From Frigoribacterium faeni (GTDB lineage: Bacteria; Actinomycetota; Actinomycetes; Actinomycetales; Microbacteriaceae): a stretch of 32,358 bases of DNA. The first letter of the stretch is position 1, and each line of letters opens with the position of its first letter. The notes under the pieces are model-generated. The model saw nothing but the letters and a program-made list of their open reading frames with translations, was not told where the DNA came from and did not search any database. Of this stretch, positions 1-7,586 are shown piece after piece. Made by a program: the position numbers and the translations under genes. The stretch spans positions 1 to 32,358 of the forward strand of contig NZ_BJUV01000032.1 of assembly GCF_007988805.1 (NCBI RefSeq), read 5' to 3'.

Positions 1-10
1 GTCAGCGCTG

Positions 11-80
11 ACCCGCCGCCGGTGCAGGGGACCCGCCGCCGGTGCAGGGGACCCGCCGCCGGTGCAGGGGACCCGCCGCC
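11..80. repeat. 20-bp tandem repeat, 3.5 copies
   Basis: The unit acccgccgccggtgcagggg occurs three times in a row (11-30, 31-50, 51-70) and is followed by its first half (71-80). The copies are identical, so the array is recent or kept uniform. It lies just past the stop codon of the minus-strand exporter gene that ends at 111. It may continue beyond the left edge. No protein is supported across it. Confidence 0.9.
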
Positions 81-110
81 CCGCGGCACGCGGACCCGCC
101 GCGCACGCCC

Positions 111-1277
111 TCAGCGCTGCCGCTGCCGCACCACCACGATGCGATCGATCAGCACCGTGACCGACGCCGCCACGGGCACGGCCACCAGGGCCCCGAGCAC
201 CCCACCCAGCGCGCCGCCGGCCAGCACCGCGATGAGCACGAGCGCTCCCGGCACCCGCACCGCGCGGGCCATGACCCGCGGCGTGATGACGTACGACTCG
301 AGCGGCTGGTAGCCGAGGTAGAAGATGATCATCGCGATGCCGGCCGGCGGCGAGGTGATCAGCGCCACCGCGATGATGATGACCGCGGCGACGACGGTGC
401 CGACGATCGGGATCAGCGCCCCGACGAAGGCGATCGCGGTGAGCAGCGCGATGCCCGGCACGTGGAAGATCAGCAGCAGCACGAACACCAGGATCGCGTT
501 CATCACCGACAGAGCGACCTGCCCCACGACGAAGCGCCCCACCGACTCGGTCATCTCGGCGTAGACCGGTCGCCACTGCCCGGCCTTCGACGCCGGCAGC
601 AGCTGGAACGCCTTGTCGACCACCCGCGGCATCGTCGCCGTCAGGTAGATCGTGAGCACGAGCACGACGATGATCGCCACGACCGCGTCCACCACTCCCG
701 ACCCGAGCGCCACCAGCCCGCCGCCGAGCGACGCCAGACGCGTGGGGTCGCGCAGGTAGTCCGTGGCCAGCTGCACGAGCCCCTCGACCGAGGCGTCGAG
801 CCCGAACTGGCCGGTGACGTCGACGAACCACGGCTGCTCGGTCAGCCGCGTGATCGCCGCCGGCGCCTGCTGCACGAGCGTCAGCAGCTGCCTCCCGACC
901 AGAGGGAGAACGAACAGCACGACCGCCGCGATCACCAGCACGACGAACCCGAAGATCAGCGCGACCGCCGGTCCCCGACGGATCCCGCGCCCGCGGAGCA
1001 GCCGCAGCACCGGCTCCAGCGCGAGCGAGAAGAAGTAGGCCACGCCGACGTAGGTCGCCACGAGCGACACCGTCTGGAACCCGGCCACCAGCGCGAGGGC
1101 GACGGCGGCCCCGAGGGTGCCGACGAAGCCGACGCGGAAGGCGGGCAGCGCGACCAGTCGGCGCGCGCCTCCTCGGGGAGTGCTCGCCTCGGTACGGCGG
1201 ACGAGCCGCGTCGTCGGGGTGCTCGCCCGTCGGCTCGCGCCGCGCGGCAGGGTCTTCTGGGGGCTCGGCCGGGTCAT
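111..1277 (-). CDS. AI-2E family transporter (TqsA/PerM-like membrane permease)
   Basis: A 388-aa polytopic membrane protein of the AI-2E/PerM family, whose members export autoinducer-2 or other small solutes or run Na+/H+ exchange; the substrate cannot be told from sequence. After a basic N-terminal tail of about 55 residues come paired hydrophobic helices, a long soluble loop rich in short helices (roughly residues 150-220), and a C-terminal block of helices containing the family-typical GALIPIVGT and the segment YQPLESYVITPRVM. I start at the ATG at 1277 because the protein before it (to 1358) is low-complexity and arginine-rich. The bases upstream read CAAGAT then six bases then ATG, so the mRNA may be leaderless. 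The LysM gene upstream on the same strand ends 115 bases away. Confidence 0.88.
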   Translation of the reverse strand: MTRPSPQKTLPRGASRRASTPTTRLVRRTEASTPRGGARRLVALPAFRVGFVGTLGAAVALALVAGFQTVSLVATYVGVAYFFSLALEPVLRLLRGRGIRRGPAVALIFGFVVLVIAAVVLFVLPLVGRQLLTLVQQAPAAITRLTEQPWFVDVTGQFGLDASVEGLVQLATDYLRDPTRLASLGGGLVALGSGVVDAVVAIIVVLVLTIYLTATMPRVVDKAFQLLPASKAGQWRPVYAEMTESVGRFVVGQVALSVMNAILVFVLLLIFHVPGIALLTAIAFVGALIPIVGTVVAAVIIIAVALITSPPAGIAMIIFYLGYQPLESYVITPRVMARAVRVPGALVLIAVLAGGALGGVLGALVAVPVAASVTVLIDRIVVVRQRQR

Positions 1278-1392
1278 CCGTCGATCTTGGCAGCGCAGCG
1301 GCCGGACCCGCAGGAGGCGCGGTGCCGGTCCGCCGAGGAGACGCGGCTCCGGGTCCACGGGACGCCGACCGAGGAGGCGCGGCGCCGACCGG
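1278..1392. repeat. Spacer with three copies or variants of the GAGGAGGCGCGG word
   Basis: The spacer between the LysM gene and the AI-2E gene holds one exact copy (1371-1382) and two near copies (starting near 1311 and 1335) of the 11-12 base word that recurs through the window. No gene is seen here. Confidence 0.7.
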
Positions 1393-2418
1393 TCAGACGC
1401 TGTCGGGATCGAGGTTGAGGGTCGTCCCCTCGAACAGCACCTGATCGTCGCCGAGCACCTGGAGCCCGGCGTTGAGGTAGATGACGGCGGCGACCGAGAT
1501 GCCGAAGCGCTGCGCGACGGCGGCGATCGTGTCGTTCGCCGCGATCTCGTAGCGGCGGGGGGCGCCGCTCGCCGTCGTCGACGTGACGGTCCCGGCCGCG
1601 AGGGAGGCGGCGCCCGAGTCGACCGGGGCGATGTTCGACTGCCGGGGCGGGATGCTCCAGCCGATCGAGTCGACGGCGAGCACCTTGTCGGGTCCGATCT
1701 CGACCGGCACCCCGTCGGCCGACCCCGCCGACGAGTACGTGACGAGCGTGCCGAGGTACGACGGCTGGCTCGTTCCCAGGGCCACCGTGCGCGAGGCGCC
1801 GTCCAGCGTCACGGCGCCGACGCCGTACGAGGTCAGACCGTCGCCGACCCGCGGGGCGATGTCGATCAGGGTGAGCGAGACGGGCACGGGCAGGCTCGAG
1901 CTGAAGCCCGAGTACTGGGCGTCGTAGCCGTTCGCGCCGTCGGCCACCATCCGGTAGTGGAACGAGACGCTGCCCTTGGGCGAGGTGACGTCGCCCTCGG
2001 CGACGACGGTGCCCGCCGGCACGGTGGAGACGGTCGGGTCGGGCTGGTCGGCGTCGGTCGGGGCGGCCGTCGCGGGTCGGGCCGACGGGGTGCCCGAGGG
2101 GGTGGGGCTCGGCGTCTCGCTCGGTTCCGCGCTCGGGGTGCCCGCACCCGCGCCGGGGGTGGCGGGCGCCGACGGCGACGTGGCGGCGGTGGGGTCGTCG
2201 TCGCCGCGGAGGCCGAACGGGTCGCCGAAGACGACGAGACCCGCGACGACGAGGGTGACGGCCGCGACGCAGACGGCGACGATCGTCAGCGCGAGCCCGA
2301 ACCGGGGTCGATCGGAGTGAGCGTCGACGGCCTCGTCGCCGCCGGGGCCGAACACGTCGTCGGTGTCGTGCGTGTGCTGCTCGTCTGCGCCGTGCCCGCG
2401 CGGTCCGTCGTCCGTCAT
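1393..2418 (-). CDS. Membrane-anchored LysM domain protein
   Basis: A 341-aa protein with an acidic, His-rich cytoplasmic N-terminus (1-40), one membrane helix (about 41-64), a Ser/Thr/Pro/Ala-rich extracellular linker (about 75-150), a beta-rich middle domain that I do not recognise (about 150-285), and a C-terminal LysM-like module (about 288-338, with RRYEIAANDTIAAVAQRFG and a closing GTTLNL). LysM modules bind N-acetylglucosamine-containing glycans such as peptidoglycan, so the protein probably sits on the outer face of the membrane, reaches through the wall by the flexible linker, and touches peptidoglycan. No catalytic domain is evident. The start ATG at 2418 follows AGGGGTGGC. It is divergent from recQ. 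Confidence 0.82.
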   Translation of the reverse strand: MTDDGPRGHGADEQHTHDTDDVFGPGGDEAVDAHSDRPRFGLALTIVAVCVAAVTLVVAGLVVFGDPFGLRGDDDPTAATSPSAPATPGAGAGTPSAEPSETPSPTPSGTPSARPATAAPTDADQPDPTVSTVPAGTVVAEGDVTSPKGSVSFHYRMVADGANGYDAQYSGFSSSLPVPVSLTLIDIAPRVGDGLTSYGVGAVTLDGASRTVALGTSQPSYLGTLVTYSSAGSADGVPVEIGPDKVLAVDSIGWSIPPRQSNIAPVDSGAASLAAGTVTSTTASGAPRRYEIAANDTIAAVAQRFGISVAAVIYLNAGLQVLGDDQVLFEGTTLNLDPDSV

Positions 2419-2606
2419 GCCACCCCTGCCGTCTGATTCCTCGAAGCCGAAGCTCCCCCGCCGACGATCCTAGGGCGAGTCGGAGTAGGGTGCCGCGCCC
2501 TGGCGCCCACGGGGTACGAGGGGCCGGGGATCGGCTGGCAGTCGTGCGCGTGTCCCGGGCGGTGAGCCTGAGATGGACGTCTGTCCCACCACGTCTCGAG
2601 GATCGC

Positions 2607-4355
2607 ATGAGCACCGCACGCACCGCCCCCGCCACCCGCACGCCCCGCACCACCCGGGCCGACGCCGCCACGACCGACCGCATCACCCGCGCCGCCGCCG
2701 ACCTGTTCGGCTGGGACGACCTCCACCCCGCGCAGCTCGAGGCGATCGAGGCCGTGGTCGCCGGCCGCGACACGCTCGGCGTCATGCCCACCGGGTTCGG
2801 CAAGTCCGCGATCTACCAGGTCGCCGGTGCGGTGCTCGACGGGCCCACCGTGGTCGTGTCGCCGCTCATCGCGCTGCAGGCCGACCAGGTCGCCGGTCTC
2901 GTCGGCCGCCCGGACGCCCCGCCGGCCGTCGCGATCAACTCCGGCCACACCGACGCCGAGAACGACGAGGGCTGGGACCGGCTGGCCGCCGGCGACGTCA
3001 CGTACGTGTTCCTCGCGCCCGAGCAGCTCGCCCGAGACGAGACCGTCGAGCGGCTGCGCGCCGCGGACGTCGCGCTCGTCGTCGTCGACGAGGCGCACTG
3101 CGTGTCGTCGTGGGGGCACGACTTCCGCCCCGACTACCTGCACCTCGGCGAGATCGTCGAGCGCCTCGGCCGACCGCCGGTGCTCGCTCTCACGGCGACC
3201 GGATCGGGCCCCGTCCGCGACGAGATCGTCGAGCGGCTCCGGCTGCGCGACCCGCTCGTGCTCAGCCGCGGCTTCGACCGTCCGAACCTCTCGCTCGAGG
3301 TCGTGCGTCACGAGGACGCCGACGAGAAGTTCCGGGCCGTCGTCGAGCAGGTGGCCGGATCGACCACGCCGGGGATCGTCTACGTGGCGACCCGGAAGGC
3401 GACGGAGGCGTACGCCGAGGCCATCGCCGAGCGGTGCCCCGACCGCACCGTCGTCGGGTACCACGGCGGCCAGCGGTCCGCCGAGCGCGGCGAGCTGCAC
3501 GAGCGGTTCCACGCCGGAGAGGTCGACGTCGTCGTGGCGACCAGCGCCTTCGGCATGGGCATCGACAAGCCCGACGTCCGGTTCGTGGTGCACGCCGACG
3601 TGCCCGACTCCCTCGACGCCTACTACCAGGAGATCGGGCGGGCCGGTCGCGACGGCGAGCCCGCGACCGCCACGCTGCACTACCGCCCGGAGGACCTCTC
3701 GCTCCGGTCGTTCTTCGCGTCGGGCCTGCCCGGTCGGGCCGACCTCCGCGACGTCTTCACCGCGCTCTCGGCGGCCGGGCGGGCGGTGACGCGCCGCGAG
3801 GTCGCGGACCAGCTGGCCCTCGGGTCGCGGAGCGTCTCCCGCCTCATCGACCTGCTGCTCGAGGCGGGCGCGCTGACCGAGTCCGCCGACGGCTTCGAAC
3901 CCGTCGCCGGTCTCGACGCGGTGGCGGCGGCGCGCTCGGCCCGGGAGGTCGCGCAGACGCGGGAGCGGGTCGAGCGGTCGCGGATCGACATGATGCGCAC
4001 CTACGCCGAGGCCGCCGGCTGCCGCCGCCGGTTCCTCCTCGGCTACTTCGGCGAGGACTCGCCCGAGCGCTGCGGCGCCTGCGATCTCTGCGCCGCCGTC
4101 GAACGGGACGAGGAGGCGCGCTCCGGTGCCGAGGAGGCGCGCTCGGGTGCCGAGGAGGCGCAGGCGACCGACGCCGCGCCTCCCGCGTTCGAGACCGACA
4201 CGCGCGTCGTCCACCCGACCTGGGGCGAGGGCACCGTGATGGGCACCGACGACGACCGCATGACCGTCTTCTTCGAGAGCGAGGGCTACAAGGTGCTCGC
4301 GGTGGCCGACGTGGTCGAGCGGGGGCTGCTCGCTCCGGTGGACGAGCCGCGGTAG
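2607..4355 (+). CDS. recQ: RecQ family ATP-dependent DNA helicase
   Basis: A 582-aa superfamily 2 DNA helicase acting 3' to 5' in recombination and fork repair. Visible motifs: Walker A MPTGFGKS (about 60-67), the DEAH box VVVDEAHCVSSWGHDFRP (about 158-175), FDRPNL, the helicase C block TSAFGMGIDKPDVRF, and motif VI QEIGRAGRDG. A winged-helix part follows, then the RecQ zinc module with Cys at about 472, 488, 491 and 494. There is no HRDC domain; instead the C-terminus carries a short beta domain (VVHPTWGEGTVMG...VLAVADVVERGLL) usual in actinobacterial RecQ. Between zinc module and tail, three 7-residue repeats (EEARSGA type) are made by tandem copies of the GAGGAGGCGCG word. The start is set by GAGG five bases before the ATG. 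The last 70 bases overlap the convergent glsA. Confidence 0.93.
   Translation: MSTARTAPATRTPRTTRADAATTDRITRAAADLFGWDDLHPAQLEAIEAVVAGRDTLGVMPTGFGKSAIYQVAGAVLDGPTVVVSPLIALQADQVAGLVGRPDAPPAVAINSGHTDAENDEGWDRLAAGDVTYVFLAPEQLARDETVERLRAADVALVVVDEAHCVSSWGHDFRPDYLHLGEIVERLGRPPVLALTATGSGPVRDEIVERLRLRDPLVLSRGFDRPNLSLEVVRHEDADEKFRAVVEQVAGSTTPGIVYVATRKATEAYAEAIAERCPDRTVVGYHGGQRSAERGELHERFHAGEVDVVVATSAFGMGIDKPDVRFVVHADVPDSLDAYYQEIGRAGRDGEPATATLHYRPEDLSLRSFFASGLPGRADLRDVFTALSAAGRAVTRREVADQLALGSRSVSRLIDLLLEAGALTESADGFEPVAGLDAVAAARSAREVAQTRERVERSRIDMMRTYAEAAGCRRRFLLGYFGEDSPERCGACDLCAAVERDEEARSGAEEARSGAEEAQATDAAPPAFETDTRVVHPTWGEGTVMGTDDDRMTVFFESEGYKVLAVADVVERGLLAPVDEPR
4104..4163. repeat. 21-bp tandem repeat inside recQ
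   Basis: Three copies of a 21-base unit beginning with gaggaggcgc (starting at 4110, 4131 and 4152) encode EEARSGA, EEARSGA and EEAQATD in the linker after the RecQ zinc module. The first two copies contain the exact word GAGGAGGCGCG; the third has one change. The flexible linker probably tolerates expansion. Confidence 0.85.
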
Positions 4356-5254
4356 CCGAAGGCGTGCAGTCCGTGCTCCTCGCTGAGGGCGCGGCTGAGG
4401 GCCTCGCCGCGGACGCTCGTGCCGAGCTCGTCGAGCGGCGGGCTGATGACGGCGGCGCCGAGCCGGTTCGGAGCCGAGAGGACGATCGCACCCGACACGC
4501 TCGACTTCGCCGGGACGCCCACCGAGCGCATCCACCGGCCCGAGCCGTCGTAGACCCCGCAGGTCGCCATGACCGACACGACGTCGCGCGCGACCGCGGC
4601 CGAGACGACCCGCTCGCCGGTGACCGGGTTCCGGCCGCCGAACGCCAGCGTGGCCCCCATCACGGCGAGCGCGGCGGCGTCGACCATCACGGAGCAGGCC
4701 CGGGCGTAGACGGCGACCGCCTCGTCGGCGGTCTCGTCGAGGGTGCCCTCCGACCGCATCAGGTGGGCGAGCGCGTGGTTGCGGTCGCCGTGCAGCTGCT
4801 CGCACTCGCTGATCTCGCGGTCGTAGTCGAGGTCGGTCCCGGCGAAGGCGCTGAGGCCCGCCAGGATCCGTCGGGTGCGCGCCTCGCCGGAGTCGCCGGA
4901 GACGAGGTTCGCCGTCAGCAGGGCCCCGGCGTTCACCATCGGGTTCGGCGGTCGGCCGGTGTCGCTCTCGAGCTTGATGGAGTCGAAGGCCTCGCCCGTG
5001 GGCTCGATGCCGACGCGGTCGAGCGCCTCCCCGTCGGTGTCGGCGAGGGCGAGCGCGAACAGGAACGGCTTCACGGCCGACTGGATCGACACCGGGTGCC
5101 GCGCGTCGCCCGAGGCGACCACCTCGCCGTCCGGATGCGCCAGGGCCGCCCCGAACAGCTCGGGGTCCGCCTCGGCGAGCTGGGGGATGCTGTCGTCCAC
5201 GGCGCCTCCTCGGGTCGAGACGAGGGAGGCGCGGAGGTCGTCGAGGGATCGCAT
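4286..5254 (-). CDS. glsA: Glutaminase A
   Basis: A 322-aa serine-dependent beta-lactamase-like glutaminase, which hydrolyses L-glutamine to L-glutamate and ammonia in the cytoplasm. The catalytic Ser-x-x-Lys is seen as S59-A-V-K62 in SIQSAVKPF, followed by the substrate-binding segments PPNPMVNAGAL, the DRNHALAHLMRSEG block, CSVMVDAAALAVMGATLA, and MATCGVYDGSG with the active-site Tyr. The C-terminal YRGSSTGASSPRSTTSATASTL is not conserved in the family and arises from reading into the 3' end of the convergent recQ gene, a 70-base overlap. The start ATG at 5254 is close to GGGAGG and also lies 7 bases after CAGGCT. The usual length is about 310 residues, so the gene is complete. Confidence 0.92.
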   Translation of the reverse strand: MRSLDDLRASLVSTRGGAVDDSIPQLAEADPELFGAALAHPDGEVVASGDARHPVSIQSAVKPFLFALALADTDGEALDRVGIEPTGEAFDSIKLESDTGRPPNPMVNAGALLTANLVSGDSGEARTRRILAGLSAFAGTDLDYDREISECEQLHGDRNHALAHLMRSEGTLDETADEAVAVYARACSVMVDAAALAVMGATLAFGGRNPVTGERVVSAAVARDVVSVMATCGVYDGSGRWMRSVGVPAKSSVSGAIVLSAPNRLGAAVISPPLDELGTSVRGEALSRALSEEHGLHAFGYRGSSTGASSPRSTTSATASTL

Positions 5255-5276
5255 GCCTCCCAGCCTGACAGGGCCG

Positions 5277-5330
5277 CCCGGGTACCGGCCCGGGCCCGGG
5301 CCCGAGCCCGAGCCCGAGCCCGGGCCAGGG
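5277..5330. repeat. CCCGGG/CCCGAG hexanucleotide tract
   Basis: Six or more consecutive CCCGRG hexamers (about 5290-5325) fill the spacer between the glsA start and the next upstream gene on the same strand. The tract is partly self-complementary and is likely prone to slippage. No regulatory role can be read from it. Confidence 0.75.
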
Positions 5331-5337
5331 CGCGGGG

Positions 5338-5655
5338 TCAGGGCAGCGCGGCGAACCAGTCGGCGTAGCGGGTGTTCTTCGCGAGCCGGCGGGTCTCGTC
5401 GGGGGCGTCGTCGTCCCACCAGACCGGTCCGCGCTCGCCGAGCGACGTCTTCGCGGCGTCGACGCGGGAGCGGGCCTGCTCGACGGCGGCCGGGTCGTCG
5501 GCGGCGAGGGCGGTCTTCTTCGCGCGCCGCGCCTCCATCAGGTCGTGCACGAGCTCGGCTCGGCGGTCGTCGCTCAGCGACGGGTCGGAGCGGCGCCACA
5601 GCCGACCGCGGACCACGATGTAGCGGCCGTCGGGGGTCTCGAGCGGGTCCGTCAC
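5338..5655 (-). CDS. Conserved small protein of unknown function
   Basis: A 105-aa soluble, charged protein starting TDPLETPDGRYIVVRGRLWR, a pattern I associate with a widely conserved uncharacterised bacterial family. The middle (about 25-75) is predicted helical and rich in Ala, Arg and Glu; the end carries GPVWWDDDAPDETRR and a closing YADWFAALP. No catalytic motif is clear. The GTG start at 5655 follows CAGACT by six bases, so it may be translated from a leaderless mRNA. It lies 83 bases upstream of glsA on the same strand and might be co-transcribed with it. Confidence 0.78.
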   Translation of the reverse strand: MTDPLETPDGRYIVVRGRLWRRSDPSLSDDRRAELVHDLMEARRAKKTALAADDPAAVEQARSRVDAAKTSLGERGPVWWDDDAPDETRRLAKNTRYADWFAALP

Positions 5656-5740
5656 CCCGCCAGTCTGGCCTCATGTCGACGTCCGGGGGCGGGTTCGTCA
5701 CAAACCCGGCCCCGTCGACACCTAGTGTTCGGAGGTGACC

Positions 5741-6349
5741 GTGAGATCACAGAGACGAGCCGGCGGCGACCACGCCCCCGGCCCCCACGCCCGCGACGGG
5801 CGGGCCCCCGACGAGCACGACCTGGTCCGCCGGGTGCGGGCCGGCGACGACGAGGCGTTCGCGGTGCTGTTCGACCGGCACGGCGGCACCGTGTTCCGCT
5901 ACGCCTGGGGCCTGGCCGACGTGCGGTCCGACGTCGACGACCTCGTGCAGGAGACGTTCCTCGTCGCCTGGCGCCGTCGCGACGCGCTCACCGTGGTCGG
6001 CACCTCGGTGCTGCCCTGGCTGCTGACGACCTGTCGCAACGCGTCGCTCAACCTGAACCGGCAGCGCCGCAGGGTGCGCCTCGACGAGCTCGACGACGGC
6101 GTCGCCCAGACGCACGGCCCGGCCTGGTACCGGAAGCTCGAGCACGACGCCGCGATCGAGCAGCTCGCCCACGTGCAGGGCGCCATCGACGCGCTGCCCG
6201 AGATCGACCGACGACTCTGCGAGCTGTGCCTGATCGAGGGCCGCAGCTACGACGAGGCGGCGACGCTGCTGGGGCTCACTCCCGCGTCCGCCCGCAAGCG
6301 CATCCAGCGCTCCCGCACACGACTGCGCGCCGCGCGCGCCACCGACTGA
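5741..6349 (+). CDS. ECF (sigma-70 family) RNA polymerase sigma factor
   Basis: About 202 aa. Sigma region 2 is visible at roughly 30-95 (DEAFAVLFDRHGGTVFRYAWGL, then DDLVQETFLVAWRR, then VLPWLLTTCRNASLN), and sigma region 4 at about 135-195 (IDALPEIDRRLCELCLIEGRSYDEAATLLGL with the helix-turn-helix, then SARKRIQRSRTRLR). It directs RNA polymerase to a private promoter set. GGAGGTGA (5731-5738) is a near-perfect ribosome site; it overlaps the GTG at 5735 and so favours the in-frame GTG at 5741, though a 5735 start is possible. The next gene, 21 bases on, encodes a membrane protein likely to act with it. Confidence 0.9.
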   Translation: MRSQRRAGGDHAPGPHARDGRAPDEHDLVRRVRAGDDEAFAVLFDRHGGTVFRYAWGLADVRSDVDDLVQETFLVAWRRRDALTVVGTSVLPWLLTTCRNASLNLNRQRRRVRLDELDDGVAQTHGPAWYRKLEHDAAIEQLAHVQGAIDALPEIDRRLCELCLIEGRSYDEAATLLGLTPASARKRIQRSRTRLRAARATD

Positions 6350-6370
6350 CCCGACCGATTGCGAGACACC

Positions 6371-7366
6371 ATGTTGACCACCACACCCCCCGAGGGCGCT
6401 CAGCTCGACGCCGCCCTGGCCCCCATCCGCCGCGCCGTCGTCGCGCAGGCCCGCACCCGTCGCCGCGTCCGCCGCTGGGGCTTCGCCACGGCCGGCGCGG
6501 CGCTCGCGCTCAGCTGCGGCCTCGTCGCCCTCAACCTCGTCGGCGTGAGCCCTCTCGCCGGTCTCGACGGGAGCCGAGGAGGCGCGACCGCCGAGGCCGC
6601 GGAGCTCCTGGACGACGCGGCCACGCTCTCCATCGGCGCCAGCGACCCCGTCGTCGGCCCGGGGCAGTATCTGAGAATCGAGACGAAGTCGAACTCGATC
6701 GGCTCGTTCGGGCTGCCCGACGGCACGATGTTCGCGGCCGCCGTGCCCGAGACCAGCACGGTCTACGAGCCGGCTGACCCCGAGGCGGACTGGGTGCTGG
6801 TGCGGAAGTCGGGCGAGCCCACCGCCTTCTACCCGGCCGCCGAGGCCGAGCGCTGGGCCGCCGAGTACGCGGCCATCGGCACGCCCTACCCCGAGGGCAC
6901 GATCCGCGCGCAGGACGGCGCCTTCTACGGCCCGGAGCCCTGGGCCGACCCCGACGTCGAGTCGATGCCGACCGACGATCCCCAGAAGACCCTCGCCTGG
7001 TTCGACGACCGCTACACCGGCGGCTCGTCCAACAAGGCGGAGGACACCTTCGTCCGTGCGACCGATCTGCTGCGTCAGGGGACGGTGAGGGCCGACCAGC
7101 GCGCCGCGATCTACGGGATGCTCACCCTCGTGCCCGGCGTGACGATCACCGATGCGACGGCGACCCTCGACGGTCGTGCCGGGGTGGCGCTGGGCCGCGA
7201 CGAGCCCGCCCGCGACGGCGAGCGGCAGGAGATCGTCATCGACCCCGAGACGGGCGCCTTCATCGGCGAGCGCTTCCTGGCCGGCACCGAGGGGTACGAG
7301 GTCCCGGCCGGCGAGGTCACCGGGTCGACCTCCGTCACGACGACCGTCGTCGACACCGCGCCGTAG
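6371..7366 (+). CDS. CU044_5270 family membrane protein (probable sigma-factor partner)
   Basis: A 331-aa protein with an N-terminal cytoplasmic part of about 35 residues rich in Arg, one membrane helix (about 38-58), and an outer domain of about 270 residues holding family-like stretches (GQYLRIET, LRQGTVRADQRAAIYGMLTLVPGV, QEIVIDPETGAFIGER). The CU044_5270 family is typically encoded right after an ECF sigma factor in Actinobacteria; the layout suggests a signal-sensing or anti-sigma role, which is inference. It lacks an obvious zinc-binding anti-sigma HxxxCxxC motif in the short N-terminus. The start ATG at 6371 is preferred over an in-frame TTG at 6359. Contains one copy of the GAGGAGGCGCG word (6576-6586). 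Confidence 0.8.
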   Translation: MLTTTPPEGAQLDAALAPIRRAVVAQARTRRRVRRWGFATAGAALALSCGLVALNLVGVSPLAGLDGSRGGATAEAAELLDDAATLSIGASDPVVGPGQYLRIETKSNSIGSFGLPDGTMFAAAVPETSTVYEPADPEADWVLVRKSGEPTAFYPAAEAERWAAEYAAIGTPYPEGTIRAQDGAFYGPEPWADPDVESMPTDDPQKTLAWFDDRYTGGSSNKAEDTFVRATDLLRQGTVRADQRAAIYGMLTLVPGVTITDATATLDGRAGVALGRDEPARDGERQEIVIDPETGAFIGERFLAGTEGYEVPAGEVTGSTSVTTTVVDTAP

Positions 7367-7380
7367 CCATCACGACGCCC

Positions 7381-7423
7381 GGGCCCTCATTCACGTTCAG
7401 CCGCTGAACGTAAATGAGGGCCC
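7381..7423. repeat. 43-bp near-perfect palindrome (possible terminator)
   Basis: Two 21-base arms (7381-7401 and 7403-7423) are reverse complements with a single mismatch and one base between them; the arm begins gggccctcattcacgttc. It lies 14 bases after the stop of the CU044_5270-type gene. In RNA it would form a very stable hairpin and could end transcription or protect the 3' end, although no run of U follows it. Confidence 0.88.
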
Positions 7424-7433
7424 AGGCTGTTCG

Positions 7434-7586
7434 CACCACGAGCGCGTCGAGGCGGTGATGGCCGATCTGATCGCCTTCATCGGTCGGCGCGACATCCCCG
7501 GGCCGATCCATTCGGCTCTCGCGCATGCCCGGTTCGAGACGATCCACCCGTTCCCCGACGGCAACGGACGTACAGGCCGAGCGCCT
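7434..7586 (+). pseudogene. Fic family protein remnant (core motif only)
   Basis: One frame reads about 50 residues of a Fic domain: HERVEAVMADLIAF, then IHSALAHARFETI, then the signature HPFPDGNGRTGRA at 7545-7583, matching the Fic catalytic motif HPFx(D/E)GNGRxxR. Fic proteins transfer AMP or other groups to target hydroxyls. There is no start codon, no N-terminal or C-terminal remainder, and the similarity stops abruptly where the convergent 103-aa gene ends (7585). The upstream edge is 10 bases from the palindrome at 7381-7423. This is a decayed gene fragment, not a working enzyme. Confidence 0.8.

Noticed and set aside
11-80. CRISPR array from the 20-bp repeats
   Set aside because: The repeats are directly adjacent with no spacers.
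1117-2436. Long plus-strand reading frame of about 440 codons opposite the LysM and AI-2E genes
   Set aside because: Arg/Gly/Ala/Asp-rich low-complexity translation typical of antisense frames in high-GC DNA; the minus-strand proteins are recognisable families.
2415-5368. Very long open frames (796 codons minus, 931 codons plus) across recQ and glsA
   Set aside because: They are shadows of recQ and glsA: composition is Arg/Pro-rich, with no domains, and the true frames show full helicase and glutaminase motifs.
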